Part shown: one piece after another, positions 6,492-11,195 of the stretch | Position numbering within the stretch: the stretch's first letter is position 1 | Layout: each line of letters starts with the position of its first letter | Assembly: GCA_027020105.1 (NCBI GenBank) | Contig: JALUVW010000067.1 | Location: 1-11,195 of the forward strand | Length of the DNA stretch: 11,195 bases | Reading direction: 5' to 3' | DNA from: Candidatus Falkowiibacteriota bacterium | Lineage (GTDB): Bacteria; Patescibacteriota; Patescibacteriia; Patescibacteriales; SZUA-104 | The notes under the pieces: model-generated | What the model saw: the letters and a program-made list of their open reading frames with translations, nothing else | Told to the model about the DNA's origin: nothing | The model's database searches: none | Program-made: the position numbers and the translations under genes

Positions 6492-6992
6492 ATGAAGAGA
6501 ACCACCGTAATACTGGCCGCGGCAATCATTTTATTGATTGGGGGCGCGGTATTTGTAAGCAAATACGGCCAAGACTCAACCAAGGTCTCGGTCAACACGC
6601 TTGTTGTCGGCGACAAAACGGCGGCAACGCGGGAAGAAAACAAAAACAGCGCTTCCGCCACTGTCGGGTATATTGATTTTGATTCCACCATCGTGACCGA
6701 ACAAAATCTCAACGAGTTAAACGCCGAACTTTACGGAAAGCTGGACAAATCGGCGCTCGGCTCGTCAACGCTGATAGTGCTGGTTATGAACAATCACCGC
6801 GAAGATTTGTCAGCTTTTAATTATAAGGAGTTGGCGACATTGGACGGAGCGGCGGCCCAAGACTGGCAACAAGTAAGCGAACGAATGGGCGGGCACCATG
6901 TTACCGGCATTCTCACCTTCCCCAAAACGGAAAATCCGCGATCGCTTACAATAAAAGGTTTGCCGGTGGGTGACGCGATTTTAACGTTTTAA
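6492..6992 (+). CDS. Membrane-anchored extracytoplasmic protein of unknown function in the copper cluster
   Basis: I do not recognise this family. From the ATG at 6492 there are 166 residues. Residues 2-4 are basic (KR) and 5-22 form one hydrophobic segment (TVILAAAIILLIGGAVFV) with no lipobox cysteine, so it is probably a signal anchor with the rest outside the membrane. A polar Ser/Asn/Lys linker follows, then a domain of about 110 residues with IDFDSTIVTEQNLNELN, VLVMNNHREDLS and RMGGHHVTGILTFP. The Met-His groupings (MNNH, MGGHH) could bind Cu(I), but this is inference from position between copA and the Cys/His membrane protein. There are no cysteines in the mature part. An upstream ATG at 6435 would precede the hydrophobic segment with an unlikely 19-residue extension. 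It starts 93 nt after copA. Confidence 0.7.
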   Translation: MKRTTVILAAAIILLIGGAVFVSKYGQDSTKVSVNTLVVGDKTAATREENKNSASATVGYIDFDSTIVTEQNLNELNAELYGKLDKSALGSSTLIVLVMNNHREDLSAFNYKELATLDGAAAQDWQQVSERMGGHHVTGILTFPKTENPRSLTIKGLPVGDAILTF

Positions 6993-7120
6993 GCCAACGG
7001 TTTTACGGCCGGGCGTTAACGGGGCGTTTGAGGCGAATTCCGCTTGTCAGAGGCGGCGAAGCATAATTCAAGTTTTTTAAATCGCTCAAGCTTTTCAAGC
7101 GCGCCAAGCTTAACTAAAAA

Positions 7121-7142
7121 TTTTCCGCTTTTTCGCGGGAGG
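7121..7142 (+). promoter_or_regulatory. Strong ribosome binding site that may be masked by a hairpin
   Basis: GGGAGG (7137-7142) stands 6 nt before the ATG at 7149, the best Shine-Dalgarno site in the plus-strand cluster, and decides that start. CCGC (7125-7128) pairs with GCGG (7135-7138) over a six-base loop, and weaker U-G and U-A pairs could extend the stem to 7121/7142, covering the site. Confidence 0.5.
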
Positions 7143-7148
7143 CTTATT

Positions 7149-7610
7149 ATGAAAATAAAGATTAATCCAATATACTTCGGCCTATTGGGCCTGCTCGGTA
7201 TGATTGTTTTTTACTACGCCATACTGGCGGCGACCACGGGCGATTTACTGCATCCGTTTTTGTTTTTTATGAGAAAATGGTATTTTTTGGCCCCGCTTTT
7301 TTTGGGATTCGGGATTCAAATGTTTTTTTTCCAAAAATTGCGGATAGTTGTCCATGAGAACAGCCTAAAAATGGCCGGCGCCGCGGCCGGCGCCAGCGGC
7401 GCGGCAATGGCGGCCTGTTGCGCTCATCATCTGGCGGAAGTGTTTCCGCTGTTGGGCTTGGCGGGAGCCGCCGCCGTGGTAAGCGATTATCAGGATTGGT
7501 TTCTCGGCGCCGGCGTTTTAATGAACATTATCGGCATAATTTATATGTGGGCGAAGCTAAAACAGCACACCGAAATGGCGTGCTGCCAAACGGATAAAAA
7601 AAATTCGTGA
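7149..7610 (+). CDS. Small multi-pass membrane protein with CCxHH motif, possible metal handling
   Basis: A 153-residue integral membrane protein of no family I can name with confidence. Hydrophobic segments are near residues 8-29, 44-61, 75-92, 97-111 and 118-135, so four or five helices. Residues 88-94 read AACCAHH: adjacent cysteines C90-C91 and histidines H93-H94 in or at the edge of a helix, followed by LAEVFPLLGLAGAAAVVSDYQ. The tail has a second pair, MACC (143-146). Vicinal Cys and His in a membrane protein suit soft metals such as Cu(I) or Hg(II), comparable in idea to MerT-type transporters; this is inference from residues and position. The start is fixed by GGGAGG 6 nt upstream. 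Upstream in-frame codons back to 7044 are less likely. The stop TGA overlaps a GTG that could start tsaE. Confidence 0.75.
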   Translation: MKIKINPIYFGLLGLLGMIVFYYAILAATTGDLLHPFLFFMRKWYFLAPLFLGFGIQMFFFQKLRIVVHENSLKMAGAAAGASGAAMAACCAHHLAEVFPLLGLAGAAAVVSDYQDWFLGAGVLMNIIGIIYMWAKLKQHTEMACCQTDKKNS

Positions 7611-7612
7611 AT

Positions 7613-8038
7613 ATGCGGCAAATAACAATTTCCGAAAAGCAAACCTTTGAATTCGCCAAAGAATTCGCCCGAAGCCTAAAAGGGGGAGAGATTATCGGGC
7701 TGGTCGGAGAATTGGGAGCCGGCAAAACCGTTTTCACGAAAGGAGTGGCGGCCGGGCTGGGCGCTAAAAAAAACATTACCAGCCCCACTTTTGTGTTAAT
7801 GAAAGTGTACGAAGTCAAAAGCCGAAAATCAAAAATCAAAAGCCTGTGCCATATTGACGCTTACAGGATAAAATCTCCTCAAGACATAACGGCCATCGGC
7901 GCGGAAGAATATTTTAATCGGCCTGACACGGTAACCGTTATTGAGTGGGCCGACGGCATAAAAAAAATCTTGCCCGAGAGGACAAGATATATAAAGCTTG
8001 AAACCGTAAAAGCGAAAGAGCGAAAAATAACGTATTAG
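7613..8038 (+). CDS. tsaE: tRNA threonylcarbamoyladenosine synthesis ATPase TsaE
   Basis: P-loop ATPase that works with TsaB and TsaD to make t6A at position 37 of ANN-decoding tRNAs (family knowledge). It has 141 residues, the normal size. Walker A is GELGAGKT at residues 32-39; SPTFVLM and HIDAYRI follow, and the end has VIEWAD, the usual order. The ATG at 7613 was chosen. A GTG at 7607 overlaps the preceding TGA (GTGA) and would suit translational coupling to the membrane protein gene. Between VYE and HIDAY is an insert, VKSRKSKIKSL, encoded by a 7-8 bp micro-repeat at 7814-7842. Its TAG stop lies inside the 9-bp target duplication of the insertion sequence, so the protein end is unchanged by the insertion. 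TsaB and TsaD are not in the window. Confidence 0.92.
   Translation: MRQITISEKQTFEFAKEFARSLKGGEIIGLVGELGAGKTVFTKGVAAGLGAKKNITSPTFVLMKVYEVKSRKSKIKSLCHIDAYRIKSPQDITAIGAEEYFNRPDTVTVIEWADGIKKILPERTRYIKLETVKAKERKITY
7814..7842. repeat. Degenerate 7-8 bp micro-repeat in tsaE
   Basis: GTCAAAA, GCCGAAAA, TCAAAAA and TCAAAAG in tandem encode a Lys/Ser-rich loop that separates two conserved TsaE segments. It is closely related in sequence to the copA array at 5505-5525. Confidence 0.7.
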
Positions 8039-8039
8039 T
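8031..8039. repeat. Target site duplication, left copy
   Basis: CGTATTAGT, identical to 9089-9097, directly flanks the insertion sequence. It holds the tsaE stop codon TAG (8036-8038). A 9-bp duplication fits the 8-9 bp typical of IS256-type elements. Confidence 0.9.
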
Positions 8040-8041
8040 GA

Positions 8042-8065
8042 CTTAAGTTAATATTTGTGAGGCTG
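8042..8065. repeat. Left terminal inverted repeat of the insertion sequence
   Basis: A 24-bp exact reverse complement of 9064-9087. It begins CTTAAG and ends GAGGCTG. Confidence 0.95.
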
Positions 8066-8108
8066 AAAATTGGATTTTTATTCTTACTTTAGATAAAATA
8101 ATAGAAAC

Positions 8109-8128
8109 ATTTAAAATTAATTTTAAAT
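8109..8128. promoter_or_regulatory. 20-bp perfect AT palindrome before the transposase
   Basis: ATTTAAAATTAATTTTAAAT is perfectly self-complementary. It lies 7 nt before the probable transposase ATG at 8136 and downstream of a weak promoter-like pair (TTGGAT 8070-8075, 18 nt, TAAAAT 8094-8099). In RNA it could form a stem limiting read-in translation, or it could be a protein site. Confidence 0.5.
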
Positions 8129-8135
8129 CTAAGGT

Positions 8136-9081
8136 ATGATATATAAAAAAATGTCCAATTTGCGACAGTCAAAAAACTAAAAAGAATGGAAAATTTCGCT
8201 CTATTCAAAGATATAAATGTTTAAGTTGCAAGCATCAATTTCAAAATAAGCGCAGAAAATCAAAATTACAGAAAAAGCTCTGGAATGAATATGTTCATGG
8301 AAAACACACAGCTCAAGAGCTAGGAAGCAAATATGGAAAGTGCAGACAGTGGATTTCATCTCAATTGAACGAGATTAATGTTGATGACAATAAAATCATC
8401 AACATTAATCCTCGGTCAATTGTAGTAGTGGCTGATGCCACATTTTTCACTAAAAGTTATGGAGCCTTAATATTTCGTGAACCAAATCTGAAAGTTAACT
8501 TAGCTTGGAAAGAAATATGCTCAGAAACACCAGGTCAATATGAACATCTAAAAACAAAATTGGAATGCGAAGGATTTATCATAAAAGCCGTAGTTTTAGA
8601 CGGAAAAAGGGGTGTTAGGCAGGTTTTCTCAGGCGTCCCGGCGCAGATGTGCCATTTTCATCAAGTGGCTATTATTAACAGATACCTAACCAGAAGACCA
8701 ATACTGGAAGCTAGTCAGGAATTAAGAAAAATAGCTTTACAATTAGCTGGCTCGACAGAAAAAGAGTTTTCTAAATCACTGGAAGATTGGCATGAAAAAT
8801 GGAAAGAGTTTTTGAAAGAAAAAACTGTTAATCCATTTACTGATAAATGGCATTACACTCACAAGCGATTAAGATCAGCTTATAGAAGTCTGAAAACAAA
8901 TTTACCTTACTTGTTTGTTTATCAGAAATATCCAGAATTAAATATTCCCAATACGACTAATTCATTAGATGGCAGTATTACAACCTTAAAGAACTTACTT
9001 AGAATTCATAGGGGTATGAATCAACAAAATAGATATAAAATGATTTGCCAAATTTTAAGGAAACAGCCTCACAAATATTAA
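8136..9081 (+). CDS. Transposase, zinc-ribbon IS256/MULE-like, with frame break at an A7 run
   Basis: The DDE-type transposase moves the element around it. The main frame is open from 8140 to the stop at 9079-9081 but has no ATG, GTG or TTG before 8365. The ATG at 8136 is one base out of frame and its own frame soon ends. If the A7 run (8145-8151) were read as A6, the protein would start MIYKKCPICDSQKTKKNGK and be 314 residues long. Cysteines CPIC and CLSC form an N-terminal zinc ribbon, then a helix-turn-helix-like stretch. The catalytic core has D in VVVADATFF (8434-8436), D in VLDGKRGV (8599-8601), then CHFH and TTNSLDGSITTLK near the end, where an Asp occupies the usual Glu place by my alignment. 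Either a real +1 shift or transcript slippage makes it, or it is a one-base pseudogene. The family name is from memory. Confidence 0.8.
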
Positions 9082-9087
9082 CTTAAG
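9064..9087. repeat. Right terminal inverted repeat of the insertion sequence
   Basis: A 24-bp exact reverse complement of 8042-8065. It overlaps the last 18 bases of the transposase gene, including its stop codon. Confidence 0.95.
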
Positions 9088-9088
9088 C

Positions 9089-9097
9089 CGTATTAGT
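9089..9097. repeat. Target site duplication, right copy
   Basis: CGTATTAGT again. On the minus strand it carries the TAA stop (9093-9095) of the four-cysteine protein gene. Confidence 0.9.
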
Positions 9098-9416
9098 CAA
9101 TATCTTTAAGTATAATGTATTGTTCTTCACTGTCGCAATTTTCGCACGCTCCGCTTTCAAAATATTTTCCTTCAAAGGAATCGGGCGAGACGCTTGGAGC
9201 GTCCGTGTCGGTCGCTCTGTTGCTTAATTTTTCGGCGCTAATCGCGTTCACTTCCCCCAAGGTGCCGCAGCCGACGCAAAAAACGTAGATTACACTGTCT
9301 TCCCTTTCAAATGACGGTTGGCGCAACAAATTTTTGTCCGGAATATGATTTCCGGTTGCCTTGATTTTTTCTGTTTTGCCAAAAAGACTTTCCTTGATTG
9401 TTTTTTCGTTACGCAT
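9093..9416 (-). CDS. Small four-cysteine (zinc-ribbon-like) protein of unknown function
   Basis: I do not recognise it. From the ATG at 9414-9416 there are 107 residues. Two CxxC pairs, CVGC (47-50) and CENC (91-94), are 41 residues apart and could close one zinc site; the second is followed by DSEEQYIILKDID at the C-terminus. The first 40 residues are basic and polar, and a Ser/Asp/Thr-rich stretch lies between the pairs. There is no membrane segment. The start is set by AAAGGAG with its GGAG (9427-9430) 10 nt upstream. That site overlaps the stop codon of the preceding gene, suggesting translational coupling as the last gene of the dksA-lspA operon. Before the insertion sequence arrived, its stop codon overlapped that of tsaE. 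Confidence 0.7.
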   Translation of the reverse strand: MRNEKTIKESLFGKTEKIKATGNHIPDKNLLRQPSFEREDSVIYVFCVGCGTLGEVNAISAEKLSNRATDTDAPSVSPDSFEGKYFESGACENCDSEEQYIILKDID

Positions 9417-9432
9417 GATATAAAATCTCCTT

Positions 9433-9951
9433 TTATGGTTTTTTTGTTTTTTTAAATTCAAAATATTTTTTTATGTCTTCCGATAAATCTTGTATCGTCT
9501 TGTTGTATTCCTCCTCGTTAACTCTTTTGTCTATTCCGTCGCTCGGAACCAAGAAGACAATGTCGGCGCCGTACTCATCTCCTTTTTTGGCGTTTATCGT
9601 TACGTCAAGAGTAACTCTGGTTATTTTTCCGTTATCGTCTTCAAGTTCAAGAAAGGCGTCAATTTTATGCCACCTGTCCAGATGCGAACCCACGGCGGTA
9701 TAGAATTTCAATTTTTTGTCATTATCTTTTAAATTCAACAAATTGGACACTTGTTTGCGTAAATCATTCGCGAATTCGGGAGTGGGATTAGCCGGATCAG
9801 CGAACGGCTGCGTCCGCTTTACCACTTCTACGGCCTTTTTAAAGGGTATGTAGAAGTCATACAATCTGATGTCTTTGAATTTTTTGGATTCGCTGAACAA
9901 TTCTTTTTCCATCAGTTTTCCCGTGTATCCGCATCCTTTGAATTTAACCAT
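9433..9951 (-). CDS. Hypothetical protein, 172 residues, in the lspA operon
   Basis: I do not recognise it. It is a soluble, charged protein without signal peptide or membrane helix. The middle part, YTAVGSHLDRWHKIDAFLEL (84-103), followed by a turn (EDDNGK) and RVTLDVTINAKK (112-123) and DIVFLVP (130-136), reads as alternating beta strands with buried acidic residues (D98, D116). That layout is reminiscent of nuclease-like folds with a metal site, but the expected D/E-x-K signature is not complete, so I assign no function. The N-terminus is lysine-rich and the C-terminus helical (EEEYNKTIQDLSEDIKKYFEF). The ATG at 9949-9951 lies 34 nt after lspA. A TTG at 10009-10011 would overlap lspA and is less likely. 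Confidence 0.65.
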   Translation of the reverse strand: MVKFKGCGYTGKLMEKELFSESKKFKDIRLYDFYIPFKKAVEVVKRTQPFADPANPTPEFANDLRKQVSNLLNLKDNDKKLKFYTAVGSHLDRWHKIDAFLELEDDNGKITRVTLDVTINAKKGDEYGADIVFLVPSDGIDKRVNEEEYNKTIQDLSEDIKKYFEFKKTKKP

Positions 9952-9985
9952 AAATTTTAATTTTATTTCCGTCGCATTGTTAATA

Positions 9986-10456
9986 TTACGCGGTTTTTTC
10001 TTTATTGTCAAATGCCAGCATAACCCACCCTATTCCGATAACTCCCGCGACAATCATTATGTCCGCTATGTTGAAAACCGTGAAATAACTTAAGTCCAAA
10101 TAATCTATCACGTATCCGTGTTTAAGCCGATCCGTTAAATTGCTTATCGCCCCCAAGATAACGGAAACGAGAAAAACCGCCTCCAAACGCCGTTTTTTGT
10201 TTATCGCGTAAATCAAATTATAAATAAGCCCCAAAATAATGAAAATAACGGTTATGTTCAAGAATATGCCGTTAAACGGCAGAGAAAAAGAGATGTTGTA
10301 ATTTTTGGCAAAATTTAATTTTAAAAAATCTCCGAAAATATTTATCCCGTTTCCAAAATAAAGGTTGACGGCCAAAAACTTGAAAAACCTGTCGGCAATA
10401 ATAAAAAAGATGATAATTATGTATGGTATTATCATCTTTTTTTTATGTAAATTCAT
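9986..10456 (-). CDS. lspA: Lipoprotein signal peptidase (signal peptidase II)
   Basis: Membrane aspartyl protease that cuts the signal peptide from prolipoproteins after lipid attachment (family knowledge). It has 156 residues, a normal length. Four hydrophobic segments lie near residues 8-22, 65-85, 92-106 and 130-149. The conserved motifs are ADRFFKF (21-27), KNYNISFS (51-58; the usual NxG motif has Asn for Gly), NLTDRLKHGYVIDYLD (106-121) and FNIADIMI (128-135). The catalytic pair is D109 and D132. The ATG at 10454-10456 was chosen because it gives a short basic N-terminus before helix 1; an ATG at 10433-10435 and a TTG at 10487-10489 are alternatives. It follows the dksA-type gene by 64 nt, in the same direction. 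Confidence 0.92.
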   Translation of the reverse strand: MNLHKKKMIIPYIIIIFFIIADRFFKFLAVNLYFGNGINIFGDFLKLNFAKNYNISFSLPFNGIFLNITVIFIILGLIYNLIYAINKKRRLEAVFLVSVILGAISNLTDRLKHGYVIDYLDLSYFTVFNIADIMIVAGVIGIGWVMLAFDNKEKTA

Positions 10457-10520
10457 ACTTCTTGGGGGTATTGTCGGGTTATGAAGCAAAAATCAAGCCG
10501 ATTTAACGCGAATATCCGGT

Positions 10521-10883
10521 TTAAACGCTCGCCTGAAGTTTGCTTTTGCATTTAACGCAGGCGCTTGCCACCGGACGGGCCAGCATGCGTTTCTCGCCGA
10601 TTTCTTCTTTGCAATACTTACAAATGCCGTATGTGCCGTCTTGAATTCTTTTTAAGGCGTTATTAATATCCCTTAATGTGCTTTCCAGCACTTTTTCGGT
10701 GGCCAAATTGGTTGAATATTCGCCGATTTCCATGGCATTGTCTTCCGGCTTGCTTCCTATATCGGGGAATTTAGCCCTGGATTCGCCCGCGTCCCCCTCG
10801 GTAATATTTTCCAATTCTTTTTCAACTTGGCCTTTTCTCTCAAGCAATTCTTTTTTAATTTTTTCTATGGTTTTTTTGTCCAT
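10521..10883 (-). CDS. TraR/DksA family C4 zinc finger protein
   Basis: DksA/TraR-type proteins reach into the RNA polymerase secondary channel and change initiation, often with ppGpp; whether this one does is not shown by the sequence. It has 120 residues. Residues 1-27 are a charged helix, DIGSKPEDNAMEIGEY follows, then a second helix to about residue 81 that would complete the coiled coil. The zinc finger is C88-x2-C91 and C109-x2-C112 (GICKYCKEEIGEKRMLARPVASACVKC). The coiled-coil tip lacks a clear DksA-like DxxDxA pair, so it may be a TraR/DksA relative rather than DksA proper. It is the first gene of the minus-strand operon, with the promoter at 10980-11008 and a leader of about 90 nt. 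A three-copy 8-bp repeat (10891-10914) ends 7 nt before the start codon. Confidence 0.88.
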   Translation of the reverse strand: MDKKTIEKIKKELLERKGQVEKELENITEGDAGESRAKFPDIGSKPEDNAMEIGEYSTNLATEKVLESTLRDINNALKRIQDGTYGICKYCKEEIGEKRMLARPVASACVKCKSKLQASV

Positions 10884-10890
10884 ATTGTTA

Positions 10891-10914
10891 TTTCACTGTT
10901 TCATTGCTTCATTG
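10891..10914. repeat. Octamer micro-repeat in the dksA-type leader
   Basis: TTTCACTG, TTTCATTG and CTTCATTG in tandem (plus strand). On the transcript this reads CAATGAAG-CAATGAAA-CAGTGAAA just before the start codon, covering the region where a ribosome would bind. Confidence 0.7.
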
Positions 10915-10979
10915 TTGGCGATTTAATCGTTAAAACAATGCGACAATAAATTAGTCGGCCCTATCTTATGGTTATTTTT

Positions 10980-11008
10980 ATTATATATTAAATAAATAAT
11001 TTTATCAA
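10980..11008 (-). promoter_or_regulatory. sigma-70 promoter of the dksA-lspA operon
   Basis: On the minus strand TTGATA (11003-11008) and TATAAT (10980-10985) are separated by 17 nt: five of six and six of six matches. The start of transcription would be near 10973. Confidence 0.75.
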
Positions 11009-11195
11009 GTGATGTACTGTTGTGGGAGTCAAGGTTACTTTTTGCGGATAATTAACAACATTTAAAGAAGAGGCGTTGCCCATGCATCTCATCTTTGGCA
11101 GACTAAAGACAATAAAAAAATAATACCAAAATAACGCTAAAATAAAGCAAATTGGCAAAAATACCAAAATTTCAGCCGTAACAGGGTTCGGCGAC

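Larger units (their letters stand above)
8040..9088 (+). mobile_element. Complete insertion sequence with zinc-ribbon IS256/MULE-like transposase
   Basis: About 1.05 kb, bounded by perfect 24-bp terminal inverted repeats at 8042-8065 and 9064-9087 (outer end CTTAAGTTAATATTTGTGAG) and by an identical 9-bp target duplication on each side. It carries one transposase gene. It is visibly more AT-rich than the neighbouring host genes and its codon choice is AT-ending, consistent with recent arrival. Intact repeats and duplication indicate little decay since insertion, apart from the frame problem at 8145-8151. The edge assignment is uncertain by one or two bases, because GA (8040-8041) on the left faces a single C (9088) on the right. 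Confidence 0.93.
10884..11195. other. Non-coding stretch: dksA-type leader, promoter, and an unassigned right edge
   Basis: 10884-10973 is the probable 5' leader of the dksA-type gene, with a three-copy 8-bp repeat. 10980-11008 is its promoter. From 11009 to the edge I find no convincing gene or RNA. There is a direct repeat ATACCAAAAT (11123-11132 and 11161-11170) and an imperfect dyad AAATTGG/CCAAAATTT around 11149-11172. Very short open frames reach the right edge and cannot be judged from here. Confidence 0.5.

Noticed and set aside
8365..9081. Transposase starting at the TTG at 8365 as a complete 238-residue protein
   Set aside because: The frame upstream encodes a clear zinc ribbon and helix-turn-helix-like region continuous with it, so this start would be internal.
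10884..10973. Riboswitch in the dksA-type leader
   Set aside because: I could not find the conserved core or pairing of any riboswitch class; only a repeat and short weak stems are visible.
11083..11124. Small plus-strand open frame MHLIFGRLKTIKK
   Set aside because: Only 13 residues, with no supporting start context.
11103..11194. Minus-strand hydrophobic C-terminal fragment reaching the right edge (VFLPICFILALFWYYFFYCL)
   Set aside because: It is too short, in a very AT-rich stretch where hydrophobic codons arise by chance. Another frame on the same strand is equally open; it needs sequence beyond the edge.
11171..11195. tRNA end suggested by GGTTCG near the right edge
   Set aside because: No matching acceptor or T-stem can be formed within the window.

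Overview
The window looks like a piece of a Candidate Phyla Radiation (Patescibacteria/Parcubacteria-like) bacterial genome. This rests on gene style rather than on a taxonomic marker gene: short compact genes, convergent pairs that nearly touch or overlap at their stop codons, few strong Shine-Dalgarno sites, AT-rich spacers, and many short-period micro-repeats inside otherwise conserved genes. The assignment is an inference.

Layout from left to right. (1) 1-744 is the 3' part of a TRM11/UPF0020-type RNA methyltransferase. Its reading frame runs to the left edge through three complete 51-bp tandem repeats plus a partial fourth, all in frame. (2) The ribosome-associated ATPase YchF (749-1825, minus) converges on it with a 4-bp gap. 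(3) Divergent promoters in 1826-2082 separate ychF from manC (2083-3453, plus), a GDP-mannose pyrophosphorylase/phosphomannose isomerase with its own extended -10 promoter and a rho-independent terminator. (4) A copper-homeostasis cluster follows on the plus strand: csoR-type repressor (3627-3911) with a consensus sigma-70 promoter and an adjacent dyad operator, copZ-like chaperone (4004-4219), CopA-type Cu+ ATPase (4350-6398), an unrecognised membrane-anchored protein with a His-His motif (6492-6992), and a small multi-pass membrane protein with Cys-Cys-Ala-His-His in a helix (7149-7610). tsaE (7613-8038), for tRNA t6A synthesis, is attached to the end of this cluster. (5) A complete insertion sequence (8040-9088) with 24-bp perfect terminal inverted repeats and a 9-bp target duplication sits exactly at the stop codon of tsaE. 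Its transposase begins in the wrong frame and needs a shift at a run of seven A. (6) A minus-strand operon (10883 down to 9093) is driven by a near-consensus promoter at 10980-11008: TraR/DksA-type zinc finger protein, lspA, an unrecognised 172-residue protein and an unrecognised four-cysteine protein. (7) 11009-11195 holds no convincing gene.

How the parts fit: copper is sensed by CsoR, bound by CopZ and exported by CopA. The two unknown membrane proteins that follow are good candidates for extra copper-handling parts. The most unusual features are structural: the in-frame 51-bp palindrome-containing repeat at the start of the methyltransferase fold; a recurring class of about 7-bp tandem micro-repeats, with different sequences, inside at least three conserved genes (plus an 8-bp version in a leader); and an insertion sequence whose target duplication re-created the stop codons of both genes it landed between.
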